From Chloroflexota bacterium (GTDB taxonomy: Bacteria > Chloroflexota > Limnocylindria > Limnocylindrales > CSP1-4), in assembly GCA_005883615.1 (NCBI GenBank), contig VBEC01000019.1:109032-173031 (forward strand): a DNA stretch of 64,000 nt. Direction: 5' to 3'. Positions 9,188 to 18,961 of the stretch are shown piece by piece. The stretch's first letter is position 1, and every line of letters starts with the position of its first letter. The notes under the pieces are model-generated. The model saw nothing but the letters and a program-made list of their open reading frames with translations. It was not told where the DNA came from and ran no database searches. Made by a program: the position numbers and the translations under genes.

Positions 9188-11728
9188 TCAGCGCTCGGCC
9201 AGTTCCAGTGCGACCAGGGCTGCTTCGATGATGTGATCCGTATCGATGCCCGCAGCTCGGTACAGATCCGGAATCGTTCCAGATTGGCCGAACGTCGACA
9301 CGCCCAGCGGGACGACCGGCGCTCCATAGAACCCCCCCAGGAATGCCAGCGCATGGGGGGCGGCGTCGGCGACGGCCACCATCGGCGCGCGGCGCTCGGC
9401 GGGCGGGAAGAGAATCGAAGCGTGCCCGCCCGCGTCGAGCAGTGCGCCCCGAGAGGCCTTGAGCCGGCCGATCTGCATATCCCCGAAGAGACGCCCCGGG
9501 CTGGTCACGACGATGACGTTCGCTGCGGCTTCTTCCGCCACGAGGTAACGGGCGGCCGCGACCGCCTCCGGCACGAGCGCCCCGCTGACGACGATCTCAA
9601 CCACCGGTGCGTCGGACCGCAGGTCGGGGTCGATCTCCCGTGCTTCGATGAGTCGGTATCCGCCGGCCAGGACGTGCTTGCGCCATCCGGCCCGGCCGAG
9701 CCGGGCGATGACCGGCGCCGCCTCCGCCTGATCGATCGGCCGCGTGGTAAGTCGCAGGTACGTGCTGTGGCCGGCTCGGCCGGCCAGGCATGCTTCGATC
9801 CCCGCGAGCAATGCCCAGGCGACCTCCTGTCCGAAAGCTGGCTCGTAGGTGACCAGCCCGGGCAGCTCGATACCCAACGATGGCGTGACCGTCGACTGGT
9901 GGGCGCCTCCTTCTGCGCTGAGGCTGATGCCAGACGGCGTGCCCACCAGGATGAACCGCGCTCCGCTATACAGCCCGTAGATCAGGCCGTCGAGCGCGCG
10001 GCAGATGAAAGGGTCATAAACCGTTCCGATTGGAATCAGGGGCTCGCCGAGGAGCTCGCCGGCGAGGCCGAACTGGCACAGCCACATGAACAGGTTCATC
10101 TCGCTGATACCAAGCTCGATATGCTGGCCAGCGGGACGCGGCTTCCATTCCAGGACCCGGGCACCGTCCTCGAATGACGGTTCCTCGCGGACTGAAAAGA
10201 CGCCGACACGGTTGATCCAGCCGCCGAGATTCGTGGAAATGGAAACGTCGGGCGAGGCGGTCACCAGGCGTGCCCCAAGTCCCCCGTCGCGCGCCAGCTG
10301 GACGAGGGCGTCACCGAATGCCTGCTGAGTCGACGATCGACCGGTAGTGCGAGTCTCCAGATCCGCAGGAGGCCGGGCTGCCGCAAGGAGCGCCGGAGCC
10401 GGGATTGCCCCCGGACCGGGTTGCGTTGCAGGTAACTCGATGCGGGATCTTCGCCGCGACGGCGGCCCCGCTCCGTTGCTCCCGTCGACCCGGTGAAGCG
10501 GAGCGGCGAAGCCCATTCGCCTGGCGGCAGACCGACAGATGCGGCCGGCCGGCGAGTCAGGATGGAAGGCTGCCCACGGATCGGACGCATCCGCGCCGAG
10601 TTCCTTTGCGAGCGCCTCGACCTGTTCCGGCAGGAGCAGTGCCGAGTGGTTCAACGAGTCACCAGCGAAGGGAAGCCGCCAGCCTTTCACGGTGTACGCG
10701 AAGATGGCCGATGGTCGACTCCGTTCGGCCGCGGCGGCATCCAGTGCAGAGATCAACTCCCTGATGTCATGGCCACCGAGATCCGCCAGGATGCCCGGCA
10801 GCTCGGCGTCCGAGATCTCGCGGAGGACGCCTGCAAGGTCATCCCGTCGGTTTGCCGGAGCGCCTTCGACGAGTCGCGCACGAGCGTCGACCCCGGGACG
10901 CCGGATAAGGACCTGATACTCCTCGTTGGACATCTCGTCGATCCGGTCTCGCAGGGCATCACCGCCCGGTCGCCGGAAGCAGGACTGGAGCCGCTGCCCG
11001 TACTTGATGTCGAACACGTGCCAACCGGCATCGCCGAACATGGCCTTGACCCGCGCCACGTGGATGCCCGGGATCACACGATCGAGGCTCTGGCGGTTGA
11101 CGTCGACGATCCAAACGACGTTGCCCAATCCCGCCAGCGCTTCGTCGAGAACCGCCTCCCAGACGTTGCCCTCGTCCAGCTCGGCGTCGCCGACGAGCGC
11201 GACGAAGCGGCGCTCCGGCCAGGAGCGGGCTTGATCGGCCAGGTGGAGGCGGAGGTATCGGTCGGCCAGTGAGCAGAACAGCGGGGCAACCGCGCCGAGG
11301 CCAACCGAGCCCGTGGAGAAATCGACCCGGTCCAGATCCTTCGTACGGCTAGGGTAGGCCTGCAGTCCGCCGAAGCTCCGAAGCCGCGTCAGCTGGTCTC
11401 GACCGAGGCCGCCCAGCAGGTACTGGGCGGCGTGGAAGGCCGGGCTGGCATGGGGCTTGACCGAAACGAGGTCGGTCGCCCGTAGCCATCCGAAATAGAG
11501 AGCGGTCAGGATCGAGACGACAGACGCGCTCGACGCCTGATGGCCGCCCACCTTCAGCCCGTCAAGGCTGGGGCGAACGCTGTTTGCCTCATGGACGATG
11601 CGAACCGCCAGCCACAGGATCCGGTTCTGGATCTCGTCGAACGCGGCCAGCTCCGCCGTCGAAGGCCGCGGCTCCGCGGCCACGCGGGTACGCGCGGCGC
11701 GGGCTGCGCGGACGAGGTCGGTGGTCAT
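9188..11728 (-). CDS. Transketolase-like / pyruvate-dehydrogenase-E1 (AceE-like) thiamine-diphosphate enzyme
   Basis: MTTDLVRAARAARTRVAAEPRPST...; VGDAELDEGNVWEAVLDEALAGLGNVVWIVDVNRQSLDRV; pyrimidine-binding and C-terminal transketolase-like regions (ISEMNLFMWLCQFGLAGE..., VPLGVSTFGQSGTIPDLYRAAGID). Confidence 0.8.
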   Translation of the reverse strand: MTTDLVRAARAARTRVAAEPRPSTAELAAFDEIQNRILWLAVRIVHEANSVRPSLDGLKVGGHQASSASVVSILTALYFGWLRATDLVSVKPHASPAFHAAQYLLGGLGRDQLTRLRSFGGLQAYPSRTKDLDRVDFSTGSVGLGAVAPLFCSLADRYLRLHLADQARSWPERRFVALVGDAELDEGNVWEAVLDEALAGLGNVVWIVDVNRQSLDRVIPGIHVARVKAMFGDAGWHVFDIKYGQRLQSCFRRPGGDALRDRIDEMSNEEYQVLIRRPGVDARARLVEGAPANRRDDLAGVLREISDAELPGILADLGGHDIRELISALDAAAAERSRPSAIFAYTVKGWRLPFAGDSLNHSALLLPEQVEALAKELGADASDPWAAFHPDSPAGRICRSAARRMGFAAPLHRVDGSNGAGPPSRRRSRIELPATQPGPGAIPAPALLAAARPPADLETRTTGRSSTQQAFGDALVQLARDGGLGARLVTASPDVSISTNLGGWINRVGVFSVREEPSFEDGARVLEWKPRPAGQHIELGISEMNLFMWLCQFGLAGELLGEPLIPIGTVYDPFICRALDGLIYGLYSGARFILVGTPSGISLSAEGGAHQSTVTPSLGIELPGLVTYEPAFGQEVAWALLAGIEACLAGRAGHSTYLRLTTRPIDQAEAAPVIARLGRAGWRKHVLAGGYRLIEAREIDPDLRSDAPVVEIVVSGALVPEAVAAARYLVAEEAAANVIVVTSPGRLFGDMQIGRLKASRGALLDAGGHASILFPPAERRAPMVAVADAAPHALAFLGGFYGAPVVPLGVSTFGQSGTIPDLYRAAGIDTDHIIEAALVALELAER

Positions 11729-11774
11729 TTGATCGGCCTCGCAACGGACGCGTTGGACAGGCGGACTACTGTAC

Positions 11775-11786
11775 ATTGTCGACAAT
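11775..11786. promoter_or_regulatory. Perfect palindrome ATTGTCGACAAT, candidate operator (site 1)
   Basis: Read directly: ...ctgtacATTGTCGACAATgcgcgg..., between the divergent genes starting at 11728 (-) and 11875 (+). Confidence 0.65.
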
Positions 11787-11874
11787 GCGCGGCCCCTCGG
11801 AGGACAAGGTTTCGCACGAGGGACGATGAACGAGGTCCGGCCACGAGGGCCCCCAGTTCCTCAGGAGGAGCACC

Positions 11875-13530
11875 ATGCGGATGCACCGATCGATCGTTGG
11901 CGCCGCCGTTGCGGTCCTGATCGTCGGCGCTTGCCAGGGAGCAAGCAGCCCCGCCGCCTCGCCCTCCTCAAGCGCCGCCGCGAGCGCGTCGGCGGGCGGA
12001 TCTCCGGCTGGCTCCGCCGGGACGGCAGTGCTGCGGGTGGCGCGCCTGGCCGACGCCTACAACTTCTTTCACCCGGTTGAATTCCAAACCGGCAACCAAT
12101 TCCAGTGGTACAACTGCATCTTCGACACGCTGGTTAAGGTCCAGGACGACTCGAAGACGCTCACGGATGACCTCGCCAAGACCTGGGATGTCTCCCCCGA
12201 CGCTTCGGTCTACACCTTCCACCTCGCAAGCGGCGTGAAATGGCAGGACGGGCAGCCATTCACGGCGGACGACCTGATCTATACCGCGACCTGGGGTGCC
12301 CAGAACTACGACGCCTACAAGGGCTTCCTGCCGGTGTGGAACCAGCTGAAAGGGGCGGCCGGCGTGCTCCATACGTCGAAGCCGCTTCCAGGGCTCAAGA
12401 AGATCGACGACTCGACCGTCGAGATGACTCTCGAGGCGCCGAACTCACTCTTCCTCGTGCAGTTGACCGACGCGGCCAACGTGATCGTGCCGCAGCACCT
12501 CTTGAAAGACGTCACCGCGGCCAACGTCGAAAAGGTCGACTTCACCCTCGGCAAGCCCGGTGCCACGATCGGAACCGGCCCGTACAAACTGACTGCCTTC
12601 ACGCCGGACCAGTCCCTGGAGCTGACCGCGAACCCCGATTACTTCAAGGGAGCTCCGAAGATCCCGAAGATCATCTTCAAGATCTTCGCCGACCCATCGC
12701 TGGCCGTCGCGCAGCTGGAAAGTGGTGACCTCGACCTTGCGTTCCGCGTGCCGCCCAGCGAGTTCGATCGCCTGTCGGCCCTCCCTAACCTGAACGTCCT
12801 CTCGGCGGCCAACCCGGGCATCGTCCGGATCGTGTTCCGGACCGAAGAAGCCCCGTGGAGCGACAAACGCGTCCGCCAGGCCTTCTACTACGCGATCAAC
12901 CGCCAAGGCATTGTCGACCAGTACTACAAGGGCCGGGCGAAGGTGCTCATCAACCCTCCCGGCTTCAAGGAGTACGACGACCTGAACAAGTACGCCTTCA
13001 ACGTCGACAAGGCCAAGCAGCTCTTGTCCGATGCCGGTTACAGCGGCCAGACGTTCAAGCTGATGTACGACCAGACCTTCCCCGATGCCGCACAGGTCAT
13101 GCCGCTGATCCAGGCTGACCTCCAGAATGCGGGAATCAAGGTCGAACTGGTCCCATTGGATACGGCGACCTACGGCAAGAACTATGGATCCCGCCAGGGA
13201 TGGGACGGCTTCATCGCCGTCGGCGGCAGTGAGGCCCTTACCCCGAACAAGTCGGAGCAGTACTTCCCCAAGGACGGCAAGCATGAGTCGGGCTACACGA
13301 ACCCGCGGATATACGAGCTCTGGGCGGCCGCACGGAGCACCCCTGACGCCGCCAAGCAGGACGAGTCCTACCACGAGCTTGCGAAGATCCTGAACGAGGA
13401 CGTCCCGCAGGTGAACCTCTATTCACCGAACCTCGTTATGGTCTCGACCAAGCGGCTCGATGGCGGCTTCAAAGTCCACCTGAACGAGCGCGAGACATTC
13501 ATGAACGTGGAGACTTGGACGCTCCAGTAA
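11875..13530 (+). CDS. Peptide/oligopeptide ABC transporter substrate-binding lipoprotein (SBP family 5)
   Basis: MRMHRSIVGAAVAVLIVGAC lipobox; GTGPYKLTAFTPDQSLELTANPDYF; KRVRQAFYYAINRQGIV. Confidence 0.93.
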   Translation: MRMHRSIVGAAVAVLIVGACQGASSPAASPSSSAAASASAGGSPAGSAGTAVLRVARLADAYNFFHPVEFQTGNQFQWYNCIFDTLVKVQDDSKTLTDDLAKTWDVSPDASVYTFHLASGVKWQDGQPFTADDLIYTATWGAQNYDAYKGFLPVWNQLKGAAGVLHTSKPLPGLKKIDDSTVEMTLEAPNSLFLVQLTDAANVIVPQHLLKDVTAANVEKVDFTLGKPGATIGTGPYKLTAFTPDQSLELTANPDYFKGAPKIPKIIFKIFADPSLAVAQLESGDLDLAFRVPPSEFDRLSALPNLNVLSAANPGIVRIVFRTEEAPWSDKRVRQAFYYAINRQGIVDQYYKGRAKVLINPPGFKEYDDLNKYAFNVDKAKQLLSDAGYSGQTFKLMYDQTFPDAAQVMPLIQADLQNAGIKVELVPLDTATYGKNYGSRQGWDGFIAVGGSEALTPNKSEQYFPKDGKHESGYTNPRIYELWAAARSTPDAAKQDESYHELAKILNEDVPQVNLYSPNLVMVSTKRLDGGFKVHLNERETFMNVETWTLQ

Positions 13531-13597
13531 CGGTCCGACCTGTCGCGAAGAGGCGCCCAGCGAGTTCACCCGCGGGCGCCGCAGTCTCCGGAGGCCC

Positions 13598-14569
13598 GTG
13601 GGCGCCTATTTTCTGCGCCGCATCCTGATCGCCTTCGTGGTCTTGTTCGGGATCACCCTCATCGCCTATACCGTGCTCTCTCTTGCCCCCGGCGATCCAG
13701 TTTTGGCGCGCCTCGACCCAGAGCAGCTGTCGCGAATGACGAGCGCGCAGGTCGATCAGCGGCGGCACGAGCTCGGGCTGGACCAGCCGATTCCGATCCG
13801 CTACTACCACTGGCTCGCCGACGTCGTGCAGGGCAACCTCGGCTTTTCCATCGTCAGCGGTCGGCCGATCGCCGAGGAGATGGGGCCGCGGCTGCTGCCC
13901 TCCCTGAGTCTGCTGTCGTTCGCGGTGATCGTCGCACTGGTGGTCGGCTTGCCCCTCGGCATCCTGTCGGCGGTCCACCAGTACGGTCGTTCGGACTATC
14001 TGTTGAGCGCGATCACGATTTTCCTCATCAGCACGCCGACGTTCGTGCTCGGGCTCGTGGCGTTATACGTCTTCGGCGTCACGTTGCGGGTGTTGCCGGT
14101 CGGCGATCTGTACACGTTCGGCAAGGAGCGCGACATTCTCGACCGCCTGGCCCACCTCGCGATGCCGGGGGCGATCCTGGGACTCGTCAATGCCGCGCCG
14201 CTCATGCGGTACACCCGAGCGAGCATGGTTGAGGTGCTCTCGAGCGACTACGTTACGACCGCTCGCGCCAAGGGCCTCGCCGGCCGGGTCGTGCTGGTCC
14301 GGCACGCCTTGCGAAACGCCCTCATCCCGGTCATTACGGTACTGGGTTATCTGGTGCCCGATCTGGTGGCCGGGGCGGTCATCACCGAGACCGTGTTCAA
14401 CTGGCCGGGTCTGGGACAGCTGTCGGTCCACGCGGCCAACGACCGCGATCCGGCGCTGCTGATGGGCGTGATTCTGATCGTCGGCGCGGCCGTTCTGCTC
14501 AGCAGCATCGTCGCCGATTTCGCGTACTCCGTGGTCGACCCCCGGATCCGATACGACCAGGGCAGGTGA
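13598..14569 (+). CDS. ABC transporter permease (DppB/OppB-like)
   Basis: MGAYFLRRILIAFVVLFGITLIAYTVLSLAPGDP...; TTARAKGLAGRVVLVRHALRNALIPVITVLG; FNWPGLGQLSVHAANDRD. Confidence 0.95.
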   Translation: MGAYFLRRILIAFVVLFGITLIAYTVLSLAPGDPVLARLDPEQLSRMTSAQVDQRRHELGLDQPIPIRYYHWLADVVQGNLGFSIVSGRPIAEEMGPRLLPSLSLLSFAVIVALVVGLPLGILSAVHQYGRSDYLLSAITIFLISTPTFVLGLVALYVFGVTLRVLPVGDLYTFGKERDILDRLAHLAMPGAILGLVNAAPLMRYTRASMVEVLSSDYVTTARAKGLAGRVVLVRHALRNALIPVITVLGYLVPDLVAGAVITETVFNWPGLGQLSVHAANDRDPALLMGVILIVGAAVLLSSIVADFAYSVVDPRIRYDQGR

Positions 14570-14572
14570 GAG

Positions 14573-15472
14573 ATGACTTCTGTTGGCGATACGGCCGTCC
14601 AGGTGGCTGTGGCCGAACATGAGAGCCTCACCCGCCAGGCCATCCGGCGGTTCCTGCGCCACCGCCTGGCGATCATCGGCTTGCTGGTGCTGGCCTTCGT
14701 GGCCGCTGTGGCGGTGTTCCTACCGCTGGCGGTGCGCCTGGATCCAACGGCGACCGACTACGGCGCGATTCGCCAGCCACCCGGTCCCGGACACCCGCTC
14801 GGGGCGGACCAGTCTGGCCGGGACGTTTGGGCGCGACTCGTCTACGGCTCCCGCATCTCGCTGTTGGTCGGCTTTGGCGCTGTTGCGCTCTATCTCGCAA
14901 TCGGGACGGCCCTGGGCATGATCGCCGGCTTCCTCGGCGGGTTTGCGGACCAGTTGGTCATGCGCGCGACCGACACCCTGCTCAGCATCCCGATCCTGTT
15001 GCTGATCATCGTGTTCATAGCCGTTGTCGGGCCTGGGCTCACGTCCGTGATCGTCGTGATCGCCCTTCTTGGCTGGCCGCCGACGACCCGCCTCGTCAGG
15101 GCCCAGCTCCTTTCGCTGCGCGAGGCCGAGTTTGTTACCGCCGTGCGCGTGGTCGGAGTCGGCAACCTCGGGATCGTTCTGCGGCACTTGCTGCCCAACA
15201 TTTTTGGCCCGCTCACGGTGGTCGCGACGTTCGGCGTTGCTCAGGCGATCCTGCTCGAGGCGTCCCTTTCGTTCCTTGGCCTCGGCGTGCGGCCTCCGGT
15301 CCCGAGCCTGGGCGAGATGATCAACGCCGCCCGCGCGCCGAGCACGCTGCAGGGCCTCCCGTGGGTCTGGCTTCCTCCGGGGATCGTTATCGCGTTGCTG
15401 GTGTTGGCGGTGAACTTCATTGGCGATGGACTGCGGGACGCTCTCGACCCGCGATCTACGCGGCGTGCTTGA
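14573..15472 (+). CDS. ABC transporter permease (DppC/OppC-like)
   Basis: IRQPPGPGHPLGADQSGRDVWARLVYGSRISLLVG; FVTAVRVVGVGNLGIVLRHLLPNIFGPLTVVAT; NFIGDGLRDALDPR. Confidence 0.95.
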   Translation: MTSVGDTAVQVAVAEHESLTRQAIRRFLRHRLAIIGLLVLAFVAAVAVFLPLAVRLDPTATDYGAIRQPPGPGHPLGADQSGRDVWARLVYGSRISLLVGFGAVALYLAIGTALGMIAGFLGGFADQLVMRATDTLLSIPILLLIIVFIAVVGPGLTSVIVVIALLGWPPTTRLVRAQLLSLREAEFVTAVRVVGVGNLGIVLRHLLPNIFGPLTVVATFGVAQAILLEASLSFLGLGVRPPVPSLGEMINAARAPSTLQGLPWVWLPPGIVIALLVLAVNFIGDGLRDALDPRSTRRA

Positions 15473-15489
15473 GCAGAAGGAGGTCGACC

Positions 15490-15960
15490 ATGTTGCGGGC
15501 GTTCATCTTCGGGCCGGTGGCGGTGACCGTCGGGTACTGGGAGCAGCGCGGCGCCGAGGTCGAAGCTGGCGCTCGGGTCGAGGTTCGACGGGTCGAGTAC
15601 GAGCAGATTCCGGGCGCCCCGGCGGGTGTCGCGGGACTGCGCCTGATGCCGGTGACGCATGGCATCTGGCGGGCCGACCTGTTCACCGGCCCACAGGGCG
15701 CCGTCTACCACTACCACCCCGCCTTTCGCGACGGCGATGTCGGCAGCCGATTCCTCGACGATGGGCTGACCCGCGACCCGGTCGCGTGGACAATCGGAAA
15801 GCTCGCCGACCTGCCCGCGCTGGTGCGGGGCAGCCGAGCGGCCGACGTCGCCGACGGGATCCACCCCGCGGAGGTCGAGCAGGCGCTCCCGCAGATCCGC
15901 GAAGCGATTGAGCAGTCGTTCGCGCCGCTCGAGGCACCCCCACAGGCTGCGCCCGCCTGA
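15490..15960 (+). CDS. Small uncharacterised protein, FGPVAVT/IWRADLF/HYHP family (member 1)
   Basis: 156 aa: MLRAFIFGPVAVTVGYWEQRG...VEVRRVEYE...GIWRADLFTGPQGAVYHYHPAFRDGD...DPVAWTIGKLADLPALVRG.... Supported by a clear paralog at 35680; starts 18 nt after the permease. Confidence 0.8.
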   Translation: MLRAFIFGPVAVTVGYWEQRGAEVEAGARVEVRRVEYEQIPGAPAGVAGLRLMPVTHGIWRADLFTGPQGAVYHYHPAFRDGDVGSRFLDDGLTRDPVAWTIGKLADLPALVRGSRAADVADGIHPAEVEQALPQIREAIEQSFAPLEAPPQAAPA

Positions 15961-15993
15961 CGGGAACCGACGGGTGCCGACGTTGGCAGCCAG

Positions 15994-16020
15994 GAACGAT
16001 GCGCGTCGCGGGCATCGTTC
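15994..16020. repeat. Perfect 9-bp inverted repeat GAACGATGC-N9-GCATCGTTC
   Basis: Read directly in the gap between the small protein (stop 15960) and the MFS gene (start 16102). Confidence 0.6.
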
Positions 16021-16101
16021 GGACTGCGCGCGGCCAGCTCGTCCGCGACCGGGCGCCCGAACCCGTCGACATTGGACGGTCCCGTATCGGGCCCAGCACG
16101 G

Positions 16102-17444
16102 ATGGACTCCGTGAGTCGAGACGGGAGCAGGGCCCAATTGGGCCAGCCCAACTCCGCCCCAGCTCCCGAGGAGCCGGTCGGGGCGGCTTTCAAGAGCTAT
16201 CTCCGCCGGCTGTCAGGGCCCGGTGGCGGCGCAATCGAGCGGCACAACTATCGCGTGGTGCAGCTCGACTCGGTCGCTATGGGTGTCGTCGCAGCGGCAA
16301 CGCCGTTTCTGCCGGTGTTTCTCGCCCGCCTCGGCGGGTCGAACTTCGAGGTGGGCCTCCTGACGACGCTGCCCGCGTTGGGCGGCCTTCTGTTCGCCAT
16401 CCCGTTCGGGCAGCTGATTCAGCGGCGGCGGAACGTCGTGCCCTGGTACAGCCGCTCGCGCCTGATCGCCAACATGGGCTACCTGACGATCGCGGGGGTG
16501 GTCCTCCCGGGAGCTCCGCTGGCGGTCCCGTTGCTCCTTCTCGTGTGGGCCCTGGTGACGATCCCGAGCACCATCGGGCAGGTCAGTTTCTCGGTCGTCA
16601 TGGATGCGGCGGCCAGGCCGCGAAGCCGCTACGACCTGTTGAGCCGGCGATGGGCGATCATGGGCCTCACGACCGCCGTCGCCGTGGCAGTGATCGGCTT
16701 TGGGCTCGAGCGCATCGCCTTCCCGGCCAACTACCAGCTCGCCTTCACCGCTTTCTCGCTGGCGGGCGTCGCGAGCTACCACTACTCACGCCAGATTCGG
16801 GTGGCCGACCACCAGCCGGTCCCAGCCGCCACGGGGCTCGGGGCGCTGCGTCAGACCATCGTCCAGGTGCGGTCTGAGCGGCCATTCGTCCGCTTCGCCC
16901 TGCGCCAGACGGTCTACACAGCGGGGGTGCGGCTGGTGGCCCCGCTGATCCCCCTGTACTACGTCCGCGTCGTTCATGCCTCAGATGCCTGGATCGGAAT
17001 CATCGCCACGGCCCAATCGCTCGCGCTGCTCGTTGGCTACTGGTTCTGGCGAAACCAGTCCCAAGCGCGGGGAGGGCGGTTCGTCCTGTTGTGGTCGCTT
17101 GGCATGGCTGCTCTACAACCGGCGTTGCTGGCCGGCCTCGGCAGCGTCGAGCTCATCGCGATCCTGGCCGGTGCGGCGGCGATCTTCTCGGCAGGGGCCG
17201 ACCTCGCGCTGTTCGACGAGCTCATGAAACGCGTCCCGCATCGCTATGGGATCACCTTTTCGGCCGTCGACTATGCGATCGTCAATGTGGCCGGCATCGG
17301 CGCGCCGTTGGCCGGAGCGCTGCTGGCCGACGCCGTGGGTATCCAGACAGCGCTAATCCTTGGAGCCAGCGTGAGCCTGGTCGCCTTCGGCCTGTTCGCG
17401 GTCGACGCGCGGGGGGCACCTGGCGGCGAAAAAGGCGGCGGTGA
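16102..17444 (+). CDS. Major facilitator superfamily-like permease (core; the in-frame ORF formally stays open to 18135)
   Basis: Multiple hydrophobic segments: VAMGVVAAATPFLPVFLARLGGSNFEVGLLTTLPALGGLLFAIPFGQLIQRRR..., SAVDYAIVNVAGIGAPLAGALLADAVGIQTALILGASVSLVAFGLFAVD. Beyond about 17420 the frame is antisense to the amidohydrolase on the minus strand; the 17444 end assumes a frame change. Confidence 0.6.
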
Positions 17445-17606
17445 TATTTCAGGGCATTGGTCTTCGACCCGCGGTCCAGGCAGGGCCGCCCGACCAGATG
17501 AAGGAAACGTGACCGAGGCGAGCCGATCGTCCAGCCGGACACTCCACAGCGACGGCCCAGTCATGCTCATCCACTCCTACGACGACGGCCTCTCTGCCGG
17601 GACAGG

Positions 17607-18794
17607 TCAGACCCCGGTTACGACGATGCCCCGCTGCATCACCAGGGAGGGTCGCTCGAGAACACGAAGGTCCGCCAGAGGATCGCCGTCCACCAGGAGC
17701 AGGTCCGCGACCTTGCCAGCCTCGATCGTCCCGATCTCGGACTCGAGGCCCAGCAGCCGGGCCGCCACGCTGGTGGCCGACTTGATCGCAGCCATCGGCG
17801 ACGCCCCGTGCTGGTGCACGAGCAGCGCCTCCCGCCAGACCATGTCGGGCATGACACCCCTCACTCCGCAGTCCGTGCCGGTCGCGATCGGGATTCCCAG
17901 GCGGATCGCGGTCTCGCACGAGCGACGGTGGGCCACCTCGATCTCGGACTGCCGCCGCCTCTGGAGGTCGCTCAGGCCAGGCAGGTTCTTCCAGACGTCG
18001 GTCACAACCAGCGTCGGCACGAGGAACGCACCGCTCTCGCGGAGGACATCGAGCGCTGCATCGTCCGCCAGGAATGCGTGTTCCACGCTCGCGACGCCAC
18101 CGCGTGCCGACGCGATGACGGCAGCCGAGTTCTGAGCGTGGCTGAGCACCCTGCGGTGGAGGCGGCGCGCCTCACCAACGATGGCGGCAATCTCGGGCTG
18201 GGTGAGCTCCTCGACGCCTGCCACGGCCGTGCTCAGCATCGCCGCCTCACTGCTCACGATCTTGATCACGTCCGACCCGTCCCGGACGTTCGCTCGTACG
18301 GCCCGCACGAGCTCGATCTCACCGTCCGCCTCGCGGCCGAAGTGTCGTCCGTGGCCGCCCGTGATGGTGATTGCCAGCCCGGCAGCGAGGAGGCGAGGGC
18401 CAGCTATGAAGCCCTCCGCAATCGCATCGCGCAGGATCAGGTCCAGGGCTGCTGGCGAGCCGGCGCTGCGCGCCGTCGTGACGCCGGACAAGAGGGCGCG
18501 TCGGGCCATTCCTGCGGCACGCAGGATGCTCCGCTCGTTCGCCTCCGCGGCGAACTCGACGAAGCCGTCGACGGCGAGAGGATCGATGGTGTAGTGAGCG
18601 TGGCAATCGATCAGTCCCGGCATCAGGGTCCGTCCACGACCCTCGATGACGGTCTCCTCGGATGACCGGCTTTCGCTCCCGCCGGTGGGCTCGATACGAT
18701 CGATCTGACGGCCCTCGACCACCACGTCGAGGCCCGGTCGGGCTTCGGGCGATTGCCCGTCGATCAGTCGCACGTCACGGAAACGGACGTTCAT
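17607..18794 (-). CDS. Amidohydrolase family protein (imidazolonepropionase-like)
   Basis: MNVRFRDVRLIDGQSPEARPGLDVVVEGRQIDRIEP...LMPGLIDCHAHYTID...TITGGHGRHFGREADGE...GSDVIKIVSSEA...GTDCGV...GKVADLLLVDGDPL. Confidence 0.88.
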   Translation of the reverse strand: MNVRFRDVRLIDGQSPEARPGLDVVVEGRQIDRIEPTGGSESRSSEETVIEGRGRTLMPGLIDCHAHYTIDPLAVDGFVEFAAEANERSILRAAGMARRALLSGVTTARSAGSPAALDLILRDAIAEGFIAGPRLLAAGLAITITGGHGRHFGREADGEIELVRAVRANVRDGSDVIKIVSSEAAMLSTAVAGVEELTQPEIAAIVGEARRLHRRVLSHAQNSAAVIASARGGVASVEHAFLADDAALDVLRESGAFLVPTLVVTDVWKNLPGLSDLQRRRQSEIEVAHRRSCETAIRLGIPIATGTDCGVRGVMPDMVWREALLVHQHGASPMAAIKSATSVAARLLGLESEIGTIEAGKVADLLLVDGDPLADLRVLERPSLVMQRGIVVTGV

Positions 18795-18961
18795 CCGGTC
18801 GCCCTCCGCTGACCGCCAGGGGAGCCGATCGTCGGCCGCCGGCGTCTGCGGATCGTAGCGCCGCTCGAGACCCCCCGGTCCCTCGGCCCGCTCACACAAC
18901 ACTCCGATCCGTAGACGGTCCGGCTGTGCTGTTCCGCGCCTCGAGGCCTGGCAGCGCCGGG

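Noticed and set aside
12911-12920. Near-match TTGTCGACCA to the palindrome inside SBP 1
   Set aside because: Coding (IVDQY), one arm broken, and not in a promoter; GTCGAC cores are common in GC-rich DNA.
12445-13374. 309-aa minus-strand ORF inside SBP 1
   Set aside because: Antisense shadow; Val/Arg/Asp-rich, no start context.
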